NCBI GenBank assembly: GCA_900547445.1
Contig: URGJ01000014.1
Coordinates: forward strand, 1 to 41,287
Source: an uncultured Oscillospiraceae bacterium
GTDB taxonomy: Bacteria > Bacillota > Clostridia > Oscillospirales > Acutalibacteraceae
Direction: 5' to 3'
DNA length: 41,287 nt
Shown piece by piece: positions 22,870 to 31,742 of the stretch. How positions within the stretch are numbered: the first letter of the stretch is position 1; each line of letters starts with the position of its first letter. The position numbers and the translations under genes are program-made. The notes beneath the pieces were generated by a model, which was not told the DNA's origin, searched no databases, and saw only the letters and a list, made by a program, of their open reading frames with translations.

Positions 22870-24549
22870 ATGGCGGAGTTTTTAAAGCTTAAAAAGTCTA
22901 ACTGTAAAAACTGTTATAAATGCATACGCCATTGCCCTGTGAAATCGATTAAATTCTCGGGCAATCAGGCGCATATAGTCGGAAACGAATGTATACTCTG
23001 CGGTCAGTGCTTCGTTGTGTGTCCGCAGAACGCAAAGGAAATTGCGGACGAGACCGAGAGGGTAAAGGTGCTTATAAATTCGGGCGCGCCGGTTATCGCA
23101 AGCGTTGCGCCATCCTTCATCGCAAATTATGACGGAGTGGGCTTTGAGGAACTCAAAGTCGCTCTTAAAAAGCTCGGCTTTGCAGACGCGGAGGAAACCG
23201 CGATAGGTGCGACGATAGTAAAGCGCGAATATGAAAGACTGCTCGAAAATGAGCATAGGGATATTGTAATATCCTCCTGCTGTCATTCGGTCAATCTGCT
23301 TATTCAGAAATACTATCCCTCGTGTTTGCCGTATTTAGCGGATGTTTTATCCCCTATGCAGGCGCATTGCGAGGATATTAAGCGCCGCAACCCTGAGGCT
23401 AAAACCGTATTTATAGGTCCCTGCGTTGCAAAGAAGGACGAGGCAGACTACTACGCGGGAATTACCGACGCGGTGCTTACATATGAAGAGCTTACCCGCT
23501 GGTTAGGCGAAGAGGGAATTACCTTAGAGCAAAAGCTTGATAAAAACGACGAAAGCTTAGCCCGATTTTTCCCGACCACGGGCGGTATTTTAAAAACTAT
23601 GGAGGCAAACAGGCTTGCCGACTACACCTATCTTGCAATCGATGGGGTGGAAAACTGCAAGGCGGCGCTCCACGATATTGAGGAGGGCAGGATTAGTCAC
23701 GCCTTTATTGAAATGTCTGCCTGCTCGGGGAGCTGTATCGGCGGCCCTGTAATGGAAAAATACCACCGTATGCCCGTAAGGGATTATATGGCGGTGTCGA
23801 ACTATGCGGGCAAAAAGGATTTCGATGTTGCCCAACCCGATTTTTCGTCACTTCGTAAAAATCTTGAATATATCGACCGCGAGCTGCCAATGCCTTCGGA
23901 ATCCGAAATTAAGGACGCGCTCCGAAAAATGGGCAAGCTAAAGCCGGAGGACGAGCTTAACTGCGGCTCCTGCGGATATAACACCTGCCGTGAAAAGGCG
24001 ATTGCTATTATTCAGGGCAAGGCGGAGGTTTCAATGTGTCTGCCCTTCTTAAAAGAGCGCGCGGAGAACTTCTCGGATAACATAATTAACAACACGCCCA
24101 ACGGTATTGTTGTACTGAACGAGGATTACGAGGTTCAGCAGATAAACAAAGCGGCGCTTAAATTAATGAACATACCGCGCGCCTCCGACGTTATGGGCGA
24201 GCCGATTGTCAGAATTTTAGACCCCAAACCCTTTATGGATGTACAGCGCACCGGCAAGACAATAAGGGACAATAAGGTTTACCTTGCGGAGTACGATAAA
24301 TACGTCGAGCAGACGATTGTCGCCGATAAGGAATACAAGGCGCTTATCTGTATAATGCGCGACGTCACCGATGAAGAGGAGCAAAAGCAGAAGAAAGAGG
24401 ACTTGAGCCGTCAGACGGTGGAAACCGCCGACAAAGTTGTTGAAAAGCAGATGCGAATTGTTCAGGAAATCGCTTCACTTTTAGGTGAAACTGCGGCGGA
24501 GACCAAAATCGCGCTTACAAAGCTTAAGGAGTCGATGACCGATGAATAA
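22870..24549 (+). CDS. hydS: PAS-containing sensory [FeFe] hydrogenase (HydS/HsfB type)
   Basis: A 559-residue protein. Two ferredoxin clusters (C12, C15, C18, C22 and C41, C44, C47, C51) are followed by an H-cluster domain with all ligands: SSCCHS (C137, C138), IGPC (C185) and SACSGSC (C285, C289). Then comes a four-cysteine Fes domain (C365, C368, C373, C390), a PAS domain (about 400-500) and a helical tail. This order is that of putative H2-sensing hydrogenases in Clostridia. The tail looks like a dimer helix without any histidine, so it is not a histidine kinase. In the canonical TSCCP motif the Pro is replaced by His139. It overlaps the phosphatase gene by 8 bases, which suggests that the phosphatase is its output. 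Confidence 0.9.
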   Translation: MAEFLKLKKSNCKNCYKCIRHCPVKSIKFSGNQAHIVGNECILCGQCFVVCPQNAKEIADETERVKVLINSGAPVIASVAPSFIANYDGVGFEELKVALKKLGFADAEETAIGATIVKREYERLLENEHRDIVISSCCHSVNLLIQKYYPSCLPYLADVLSPMQAHCEDIKRRNPEAKTVFIGPCVAKKDEADYYAGITDAVLTYEELTRWLGEEGITLEQKLDKNDESLARFFPTTGGILKTMEANRLADYTYLAIDGVENCKAALHDIEEGRISHAFIEMSACSGSCIGGPVMEKYHRMPVRDYMAVSNYAGKKDFDVAQPDFSSLRKNLEYIDRELPMPSESEIKDALRKMGKLKPEDELNCGSCGYNTCREKAIAIIQGKAEVSMCLPFLKERAENFSDNIINNTPNGIVVLNEDYEVQQINKAALKLMNIPRASDVMGEPIVRILDPKPFMDVQRTGKTIRDNKVYLAEYDKYVEQTIVADKEYKALICIMRDVTDEEEQKQKKEDLSRQTVETADKVVEKQMRIVQEIASLLGETAAETKIALTKLKESMTDE

Positions 24550-25714
24550 CCTCTGCGCGGACATAGGCTACCGCAGTATTTTTCACGAGGGCGAGGAGCT
24601 TTGCGGCGACCATGTCGATGTTATCGAGCAGGAGGACGGCTCAACCGTCATTGTATTAGCGGACGGCCTCGGAAGCGGGGTTAAGGCGAGCATACTCTCG
24701 ACCCTTACCTCTAAAATAATTTCCACAATGATAGCCGCGGGACTCTCTCTTGCCGACTGCGTGCATACCATCGCGGCGACTTTGCCCGTATGCTCTGAGC
24801 GCGGTGTGGCGTATTCCACCTTTACAATAATGCGTCTTATAGGAACGGGCGAGGCGGAGCTTATCCAGTACGATAACCCGCTTGTAATTATGTTGCGTGA
24901 GGGCGAGGAGTATGACTATCCGAAAACCGAGGTAAACATCGACGGCAAAAAAATCTTTCAGTCGAGAATACGGCTTCGCGAGGACGATGTTTTCGTAATG
25001 ATGAGCGACGGCTGTCCCCACGCGGGAATAGGCACCGAATACAACTTCGGCTGGGAGCGCAAGGACATAGTCGAGTTTATGAAGACCTTTTATTCGGTCG
25101 GCTATACCGCGAAAACCCTTTCAACCATTTTAATCGACGAGTGCAACCGTCTGTACGGCGGCAAGCCCGGTGATGACGCGACCTCCTGCGTTATAAGAAT
25201 AAGGCGGCGCGAGCCTATGAATCTGCTGTTCGGTCCGCCCTCTAATCGTGACGACTGTGATAAGATGATGTCCCTCTTCTTCTCAAAGGAGGGCAAGCAT
25301 ATCGTCTGCGGCGGTACAACCTCGACAATAGCGTCGAATTATTTAGGAAAGCCGCTTAAGCCTAAGCTTGAGTTTATCGATAAGGATATTCCGCCGATTG
25401 CCGAGCTTGAGGGGGTCGATTTGGTGACCGAGGGCGTTATTACCGTAAGCCGTGTGCTTGAATACGCGAAAGATTATCTTAAAGATAATGAATCCTATTC
25501 CCATTGGGGAGTAAAACGGGACGGTGCTTCTTTAATATGCCGTATGCTTTTTGAGGAAGCAACCGATATTAACTTTTTTGTCGGCAGGGCGGTTAACCCC
25601 GCTCATCAAAACCCCGATTTGCCGATAAATTTCAACATAAAAATGCAGCTTGTAACCGAGCTGTCCGACTGCCTTAAAAAAATGGGCAAGAGAATAAAAG
25701 TAAGCTATTTTTAG
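24542..25714 (+). CDS. SpoIIE-type PP2C serine/threonine phosphatase with extra C-terminal domain
   Basis: A 390-residue protein. Residues 1-222 are a PP2C phosphatase of the SpoIIE/RsbU type with metal-binding aspartates D41 (LADGLGSG), D156 (MMSDG) and D211/D212 (GDDAT). Residues 225-390 form a domain I cannot name; it contains VCGGTTSTIA and LVTEGVITVSRVLEYAK. Such phosphatases usually act on anti-anti-sigma factors or other phosphoproteins; none is encoded nearby. The 8-base overlap with the sensory hydrogenase and the gene order are as in hydrogen-sensor clusters of Ruminococcus relatives. There is no membrane segment. Confidence 0.88.
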   Translation: MNNLCADIGYRSIFHEGEELCGDHVDVIEQEDGSTVIVLADGLGSGVKASILSTLTSKIISTMIAAGLSLADCVHTIAATLPVCSERGVAYSTFTIMRLIGTGEAELIQYDNPLVIMLREGEEYDYPKTEVNIDGKKIFQSRIRLREDDVFVMMSDGCPHAGIGTEYNFGWERKDIVEFMKTFYSVGYTAKTLSTILIDECNRLYGGKPGDDATSCVIRIRRREPMNLLFGPPSNRDDCDKMMSLFFSKEGKHIVCGGTTSTIASNYLGKPLKPKLEFIDKDIPPIAELEGVDLVTEGVITVSRVLEYAKDYLKDNESYSHWGVKRDGASLICRMLFEEATDINFFVGRAVNPAHQNPDLPINFNIKMQLVTELSDCLKKMGKRIKVSYF

Positions 25715-25725
25715 GAGAAACAACC

Positions 25726-27144
25726 GTGAGAAAGTTTGATACTAAGGTACAACATCTTAAATATAAAGTCCTGCGCGAGGTTGCCCGCGAGGCGTGGAAC
25801 GGAACTTTAATGCAGAATATGCTTGATATTCCGAAAACCATAGTTCCCGGTAACGAGCCGACAATGCGCTGCTGTGTTTACAAGGAACGCGCTATTTTAG
25901 GCGAGCGCGTCAAAATCGCAATGGGCGGGGATAGGGAAAATCCCAATGTTATCGAGGTTATTGAGATAGCCTGCGACGAGTGCCCTATGGGAGGTTACGA
26001 AGTGACCGAGGCGTGCCGCGGCTGTTTGGCTCACCGCTGTGAGGACGTCTGCCGCAGGGGCGCTATCACCTTTGACAGCCAGCAAAAGGCGCATATTGAT
26101 AAATCAAAGTGCGTTGAGTGCGGTCAGTGTGCGAAGGTCTGCCCCTACAGCGCGATTATGGACTTCAAGCGTCCCTGCGTTAAATCCTGCAAGGTCGGCG
26201 CGATTTCCATGACCGAGACTAAGGCGGCGTGTATTGATAACGGTAAGTGCATTTCCTGCGGCGCCTGCGTTTACCAGTGCCCGTTCGGCGCGATTACCGA
26301 TAAATCCTTTATTTTGGACGCTATTGAGATGCTTAAAAACAAGGAAAAGGTTTACGCCGTTATTGCACCCTCCATTTCCAGTCAGTTCAGATATGCAAAG
26401 CTCGGTCAGGTAATATCGGGTATCAAGGCGCTCGGCTTTCACTCGGTAGTCGAGGCGGCGCTGGGTGCGGATATGGTAGCCTATGCCGAATCGGGCGAGC
26501 TTGCCGAAAAAGGCTTTTTAACCAGCTCCTGCTGCCCTGCTTTTGTAAGCTATGTAAAGGGTCAGTTCCCTGAGCTTGCGGACAATATTTCTCATAATCT
26601 TTCTCCCGCCGCGACCATTTCCAAGTACATAAAGGAAACCGATCCCGACTCCAAAATTGTCTTTATCGGGCCCTGCACCGCAAAGAAAATGGAGTATCAG
26701 AAGGAGGAGGTTCGCCCCTATATTGACTGCGTTATCACCTTCGAGGAATTACAGGCGCTGTTTGACAGCCGCGACCTTGAAATTACCGAGATGGAGGAGG
26801 GCGTGCTTGACAACGCTTCTTATTACGGCAGAATTTTCGCCCGCTGCGGCGGACTTGCCGACGCGGTTGCCGAGGGTCTTAAGGAGCGCGGTATAACCGA
26901 CTTCGATTTAAAAGCGGTATCCTGCGACGGTATTGAGGAATGCCGTATGGCGCTGCTTAAAAAGAGCAAGAATGTGCTTGACGCCAACTTTATTGAGGGT
27001 ATGGCGTGCGTCGGCGGCTGTATCGGCGGCGCGGGATGTCTAACCCATGGCGAAAAGAACAAGGCTGAGGTTGATAAATATGGCAAGGAAGCCTATGAGA
27101 AAACCATTACCGACGCTTTAAGCCAGCTTGGAAAAATCGAATAA
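25726..27144 (+). CDS. [FeFe] hydrogenase, ferredoxin-type, group B-like
   Basis: A 472-residue hydrogenase starting at GTG. The N-terminal part has CRGC-x4-C-x3-C (C97, C100, C105, C109), then C129, C132, C135, C139, then C175, C178, C181, C185, with C151 and C155 between them, enough for three to four [4Fe-4S] clusters. The H-cluster ligands are TSSCCP (C269, C270), IGPC (C317) and GMACVGGC (C428, C432). This is the layout of monomeric ferredoxin-linked hydrogenases such as HydA2 of Ruminococcus albus. Both this protein and the sensor have G where canonical enzymes have M in the MPC motif. The gene starts 11 bases after the phosphatase. Confidence 0.9.
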   Translation: MRKFDTKVQHLKYKVLREVAREAWNGTLMQNMLDIPKTIVPGNEPTMRCCVYKERAILGERVKIAMGGDRENPNVIEVIEIACDECPMGGYEVTEACRGCLAHRCEDVCRRGAITFDSQQKAHIDKSKCVECGQCAKVCPYSAIMDFKRPCVKSCKVGAISMTETKAACIDNGKCISCGACVYQCPFGAITDKSFILDAIEMLKNKEKVYAVIAPSISSQFRYAKLGQVISGIKALGFHSVVEAALGADMVAYAESGELAEKGFLTSSCCPAFVSYVKGQFPELADNISHNLSPAATISKYIKETDPDSKIVFIGPCTAKKMEYQKEEVRPYIDCVITFEELQALFDSRDLEITEMEEGVLDNASYYGRIFARCGGLADAVAEGLKERGITDFDLKAVSCDGIEECRMALLKKSKNVLDANFIEGMACVGGCIGGAGCLTHGEKNKAEVDKYGKEAYEKTITDALSQLGKIE

Positions 27145-27183
27145 AGACTTTATTCGGTTAAAAATTTTAAAGGTAAAACATAT

Positions 27184-27215
27184 CAAACAGCCGCCGTCAG
27201 GCGGCTGTTTGTTTA
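27184..27215 (+). terminator. strong terminator closing the adhE-hydrogenase cluster
   Basis: CAAACAGCCGCC (27184-27195) pairs perfectly with GGCGGCTGTTTG (27200-27211) around a 4-base loop, then TTTA. It is the first convincing terminator after the adhE promoter, so the six genes could be one transcript. Confidence 0.9.
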
Positions 27216-27278
27216 TGTAAGCAGTTTTAAAAAACGCGAGTAAAAATTTGAATATATTTTAAAATTAAAAAAAAATTA

Positions 27279-27307
27279 ATGACATACTAAGAAAAAAATG
27301 GTATACT
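27279..27307 (+). promoter_or_regulatory. promoter of polA
   Basis: ATGACA (27279-27284), 17 bases, TATACT (27302-27307). The leader to the TTG at 27340 is about 26 bases, with GGGGG (27326-27330) as the probable ribosome binding site. Confidence 0.65.
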
Positions 27308-27339
27308 TAATTATATATTGCTTTTTGGGGGCGTTTTGA

Positions 27340-29874
27340 TTGAAGCTGTTAGCACTCGACGGCAACAGTATAATTAACCGCGCGTTTTACGGCATAAAGC
27401 TGCTTACTACCAAGGACGGCAGATATACCAACGCGATTTACGGATTTATTAATATTTTAAATAAGCTTACAGAGACCGAAAAGCCCGACGGTATTGCCGT
27501 GGCGTTTGACCTTAAAAAGCCTACCTTCCGCCATAAAATGTACGGCGAGTACAAGGCAGGGCGCAAGGGTATGCCCGAGGAGCTGGCGGGACAGCTGCCC
27601 GTTATGAAGGAGTGGCTGACGCTTGCGGGGTATACCTGCGTCGAGTGCGAGACCTACGAGGCGGACGATATTTTGGGCACCCTTGCCGCGCTCTGCGAAA
27701 AGAGCGGCGACGAGTGCGTAATAGCAACGGGCGACCGTGATTCCTTACAGCTGATTTCCGATTCTACAAGGGTACTGCTCGCCGCGACCAAAATGGGCAA
27801 GCCCGAAATCATAAACTATGACAAGGCGGCACTTTACGAAAAGTACGGTCTTACGCCTCCCGAAATGATAGAGCTTAAAAGCCTTATGGGCGACTCGTCC
27901 GACAATATACCGGGTGTAGCGGGCGTGGGCGAAAAGACCGCCACCGACCTTATTTCACGCTTTCACAGCATTGATTATATATATGAGAACCTCGATACCC
28001 TTGACATTAAGGACGGGGTTCGCAAAAAGCTTGCGGACGGCAAGCAGAGCGCATATCTTAGCCGAGAACTGGGCACAATCTGCAAAACAGCGCCCATAAA
28101 CGGCGATATTTCTTCCTATAAAACAAAGCCGCGGGACTCCAAAGGTCTGTCACGGCTTATGACGGGGCTTGAGTTTTTTAAGCTGATGGAAAAAATGGGG
28201 CTTACGCCCGACAGCTCGGAAACACAGACGGCGCTCGATTTTTCGGACGCGAAGAAATTTAACGTAATAAAAACGGATGAGATAACCCTAACCGATACGG
28301 TGGATATATATTCCGAAGACGGAAAATATTATATTGTTTTTGACGGAAAAGCCGCCTTAATAGGCGAAAAAACCCTTGAAACAGTCCTTAATAACGGCGC
28401 GGTCAAAAAAAGGGTTTACGATTATAAGAATTTATATAAGGAACATTCTAAGATTGACGGAGTAGTCTTTGACGCAATGCTGGCGGCTTACCTTATAAAC
28501 CCCTCGGCTTCGTCATATTCTGCCGACAGACTTATAAGCGAGTACGGCACGCCCGCTCCCGAAATTAACGGGGAATGTGAGGACGGTTTAAAAAACGCCT
28601 GCCTTTTCTCGGTCTGCTGTGACAGGCTCGAAAAGGAGCTTAGGGAGACAAACCAGCGAAAGCTGCTTGACGAAATAGAACTACCCCTTGCAAGGGTGCT
28701 CGGTGATATGGAGCTTTGCGGCTTTTTGGTTGATACTAATGGGCTTAAAGCCCTCTCCGAAGAGCTTGGAGGACGAATTGAGGTAATAGAAAAGGAAATT
28801 TATTCACTTGTAGGGTATGAATTTAACCTTAATTCTCCAAAGCAGTTAGGCGTTGCGCTTTTTGAAAAATTGGGACTTCCCGCAAAGAAGAAAACCAAGA
28901 GCGGCTACAGCACCAACGCCGAGGTTTTGGAAAGCTTGCGTTATGCTCACCCCGCGGTCGGTCTTCTGCTCGAGTACCGCCAGCTTTCAAAGCTTAAATC
29001 AACCTATACAGACGGCTTGCAGGAGTGTGTCGCCGCGGACGGCAGGATTCATTCGACCTTTAATCAAACCGAAGCAAGAACGGGCAGAATAAGCTCGCTT
29101 GAGCCAAATTTACAGAATATACCCGTCCGCACCGCCGAGGGGCGCAGACTCCGCGGCTACTTTACCGCCCCCGCGGGCAGGGTGCTTTGCGACGCGGACT
29201 ATTCCCAGATTGAGCTAAGAGTACTTGCGAGCATTGCAAAGGATAAAAATATGATAGACGCCTTTAGGAGCGGTACGGATATTCATACCGTCACCGCCGC
29301 CCAGGTTTTCGGTCTGCCTGTCGATATGGTAACACCCGAGCTCAGAAGCCGCGCAAAGGCGGTAAATTTCGGCATTGTTTACGGCATAGGCGCCTTTTCT
29401 CTTTCAAAGGATATCGGCGTAACCCGTGCCGAGGCGGACAGCTATATAAAAAATTACCTTGCAACCTATCCGTCGGTAGCAAAATATATGGAAAAGACGA
29501 TTGAGGACGCGAAGAAGGACGGCTTCGTCACTACCCTTTACGGCAGACGCAGAAGACTGCCCGAGCTTTCAAGCTCTAACGGCAATTTGCGTGCTTTCGG
29601 GGAACGCGCGGCGAGGAACGCCCCCATTCAGGGTACTGCCGCCGACATCATTAAGCTTGCTATGATAAGGGTGTTTGAAAGGCTTAAAACAGATGTGCCT
29701 GACGCTAAGCTTATTCTTCAGGTGCACGATGAATTGATAGTAGAATGTGACGAAAGGGATTCGGAAAGGGTGTGCCGCCTTTTGGAAACCGAAATGGAAA
29801 ACGCGGCAGACCTTGCTGTAAGGCTCACCGCCGACGCCCATTCGGGAAAAACCTGGCTTGAGGCGAAGGAATAA
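27340..29874 (+). CDS. polA: DNA polymerase I, without an active 3'-5' exonuclease
   Basis: An 844-residue polymerase starting at TTG. Residues 1-290 form the 5' nuclease (LALDGNSIINRAFYGI, then EADDILGTLA, GDRDSLQLI, GDSSDNIPG). About 295-430 corresponds to the 3'-5' exonuclease fold, but the DxE metal motif is missing (KYYIVFDGKAALIG), so proofreading is lost, as in many Gram-positive PolA proteins. The polymerase domain carries DADYSQIELRVLA near 618, KAVNFGIVYG, APIQGTAADI and VHDELIVE near 793. It repairs DNA and removes primers. It shares one base with the next start (TAATG). Confidence 0.97.
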   Translation: MKLLALDGNSIINRAFYGIKLLTTKDGRYTNAIYGFINILNKLTETEKPDGIAVAFDLKKPTFRHKMYGEYKAGRKGMPEELAGQLPVMKEWLTLAGYTCVECETYEADDILGTLAALCEKSGDECVIATGDRDSLQLISDSTRVLLAATKMGKPEIINYDKAALYEKYGLTPPEMIELKSLMGDSSDNIPGVAGVGEKTATDLISRFHSIDYIYENLDTLDIKDGVRKKLADGKQSAYLSRELGTICKTAPINGDISSYKTKPRDSKGLSRLMTGLEFFKLMEKMGLTPDSSETQTALDFSDAKKFNVIKTDEITLTDTVDIYSEDGKYYIVFDGKAALIGEKTLETVLNNGAVKKRVYDYKNLYKEHSKIDGVVFDAMLAAYLINPSASSYSADRLISEYGTPAPEINGECEDGLKNACLFSVCCDRLEKELRETNQRKLLDEIELPLARVLGDMELCGFLVDTNGLKALSEELGGRIEVIEKEIYSLVGYEFNLNSPKQLGVALFEKLGLPAKKKTKSGYSTNAEVLESLRYAHPAVGLLLEYRQLSKLKSTYTDGLQECVAADGRIHSTFNQTEARTGRISSLEPNLQNIPVRTAEGRRLRGYFTAPAGRVLCDADYSQIELRVLASIAKDKNMIDAFRSGTDIHTVTAAQVFGLPVDMVTPELRSRAKAVNFGIVYGIGAFSLSKDIGVTRAEADSYIKNYLATYPSVAKYMEKTIEDAKKDGFVTTLYGRRRRLPELSSSNGNLRAFGERAARNAPIQGTAADIIKLAMIRVFERLKTDVPDAKLILQVHDELIVECDERDSERVCRLLETEMENAADLAVRLTADAHSGKTWLEAKE

Positions 29875-30740
29875 TGAATATTTTATTTGTATGCACGGGC
29901 AATACCTGCAGAAGCCCTATGGCAGAGGGGTATCTGCGTTCAAAGTTAATAGACGGCGTAACCGTTTTAAGCCGCGGACTGGCGTCTGACGGCTCGCCCG
30001 TAAGCCTTAACTCAAAAACGGCTATGGCAGAGGTTGGAATTAACATAAGCAGTCATATCTCACGGCAGATAACCGACAGCGATATAAATGAGGCGGATAA
30101 AATAATCTGTCTCTCACCCTCACACAGGGCGGTGCTTTTATCGGCGGGAGTACCCTCAGAAAAACTGTTTGTTTTAGGAAACGGTATTTCCGACCCGTTC
30201 GGGGGAGATATTTCGGTTTACCGCCGCTGTCGGGACGAAATTTTCGCGTCGGTTGATAAACTGATTGAAGACGGCTTTTTCGGGAATATGCGTATAGTAC
30301 CGCTTGAACCGAGACACATAAAAGAAATCGCAAGGCTTGAAGACCTATGTTTTTCGGAGCCCTGGAGCGAGGAGGGCATACTCGAAGCCTATCGATTAGG
30401 CACAAGGTTTTTCGTTGCCGAAGAAGCGGGCAGTCTTATCGGTTACATAGGCGTTAAGGCGGTTATAGATGAGGGTTATATTACAAATATTGCGGTTTTC
30501 CCGCAATACAGGCGAAAGGGAGTAGCATCGGCTTTACTTAATAAGGTTTTCGCATTTGCTAAGGAAAAACGGTTAAGCTTTGTTTCGCTCGAGGTGCGCC
30601 CTTCTAATACCGCGGCGGTTTCCCTTTACGAAAAAGCGGGCTTTAAAGAAGAGGGCAGAAGAAAAGATTTTTACAGACTTCCGCACGAGGACGCGCTTAT
30701 TATGACAAAGAGGTTTTCCTATGAAGATTCTGGCGATTGA
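29874..30740 (+). CDS. fusion of YwlE-type protein-arginine phosphatase and RimI acetyltransferase
   Basis: A 288-residue frame with two domains. Residues 1-135 are a low-molecular-weight phosphatase: C7-TGNTC-R13 with S14, and the general acid D107 in DPFGGD. Thr11 in the loop is the residue that marks arginine phosphatases (B. subtilis YwlE has the same CTGNTCRS), whereas tyrosine phosphatases carry Ile or Leu. Residues 139-282 are a GNAT acetyltransferase of the RimI type (WSEEGILEA, NIAVFPQYRRKGVASALL, LEVRPSNTAAVSLYEKAGF). RimI acetylates ribosomal protein S18, and tsaD follows with a 20-base overlap, a common rimI-tsaD pairing. The fusion joins two unrelated protein-modifying activities. 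Confidence 0.9.
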   Translation: MNILFVCTGNTCRSPMAEGYLRSKLIDGVTVLSRGLASDGSPVSLNSKTAMAEVGINISSHISRQITDSDINEADKIICLSPSHRAVLLSAGVPSEKLFVLGNGISDPFGGDISVYRRCRDEIFASVDKLIEDGFFGNMRIVPLEPRHIKEIARLEDLCFSEPWSEEGILEAYRLGTRFFVAEEAGSLIGYIGVKAVIDEGYITNIAVFPQYRRKGVASALLNKVFAFAKEKRLSFVSLEVRPSNTAAVSLYEKAGFKEEGRRKDFYRLPHEDALIMTKRFSYEDSGD

Positions 30741-31728
30741 AAGCTCCTGTGACGAGACCGCCGCGGCGGTAACCGAAGAGCGGCAGGTGCTTTCAAGTAT
30801 TGTTTCAACCCAAATTACAGAGCATAGAATTTACGGCGGGGTTGTTCCCGAAATAGCATCCCGTCGGCATACCGAGGCGATTTCCGCGGTCTGCTCAGAC
30901 GCGCTTAAGGTAGCGGGTATTACCTATTCGGATATTGACGCGGTAGCGGTCACCTTTGCACCCGGGCTTATCGGGACTTTGCTTGTGGGGGTAAATTTTT
31001 CAAAGGGGCTGTCTATGGCGCTTGATAAGCCGCTTATCCCCGTTCACCATCTGCGCTCACACATAGCGGCGAATTACATCACCAACCCCGAATTAAAGCC
31101 GCCCTTTCTCTGCCTTTTGGTATCGGGCGGAAACACGGTTATAGCCGAGGTTACCGATTACACAAAATTTAAAATTTTAGGCGGCACAAGGGACGACGCG
31201 GCGGGCGAATGCTTTGACAAAACGGCACGCGCTTTGGGACTTCAGTACCCCGGCGGCGTAACCCTTGATAAGATAGCGACAGCCGCAGACCTAAAAAAAT
31301 ATCCGCTTCCCTTCCCGAAGGTAAGCTCAGGCGAGTTTGATTTCAGCTTTTCGGGGCTTAAAACGGCGGTTATGAATCTTGTTAATAATTCCGCGCAAAA
31401 GGGAGAGGAAATTGATGTGCCCGTTGTCTGCGCGACGGTACGGCAAAGGGTCTGCGATATGCTGATAGAAAAAACGCTTTCAGCCGCGGGGAAATACGGC
31501 TATAAAACACTTGCGGTCGCGGGCGGTGTTTCGGCAAACAGCGAGCTTCGCGCACGTATGACTAAGGAGTGTAAAGACAGGGGAATTACCCTTTATTTTC
31601 CTGAGCTTAAGTACTGCGGCGACAATGCGGCAATGGTCGGCGTTCAGGCATTTTATGAATATAAGGACGGTAACATCGGAGATTCATCACTTAACGCGGC
31701 GGCTACAATGCCGATTGATTACAGATAA
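30721..31728 (+). CDS. tsaD: tRNA N6-adenosine threonylcarbamoyltransferase
   Basis: A 335-residue ASKHA-fold enzyme that makes t6A37 in ANN-decoding tRNAs together with TsaB, TsaC and TsaE. The N-terminus LAIESSCDETAAAV, GGVVPEIASR, the metal motif HLRSH near residue 110, LLVSGGNT, GTRDDAAGECFDK and GGVSANSELR are all present. It starts inside the end of the preceding fused gene (20-base overlap). TsaB and TsaE, often nearby, are not in this window. Confidence 0.97.
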   Translation: MKILAIESSCDETAAAVTEERQVLSSIVSTQITEHRIYGGVVPEIASRRHTEAISAVCSDALKVAGITYSDIDAVAVTFAPGLIGTLLVGVNFSKGLSMALDKPLIPVHHLRSHIAANYITNPELKPPFLCLLVSGGNTVIAEVTDYTKFKILGGTRDDAAGECFDKTARALGLQYPGGVTLDKIATAADLKKYPLPFPKVSSGEFDFSFSGLKTAVMNLVNNSAQKGEEIDVPVVCATVRQRVCDMLIEKTLSAAGKYGYKTLAVAGGVSANSELRARMTKECKDRGITLYFPELKYCGDNAAMVGVQAFYEYKDGNIGDSSLNAAATMPIDYR

Positions 31729-31742
31729 AGAGGACAGAAGCT

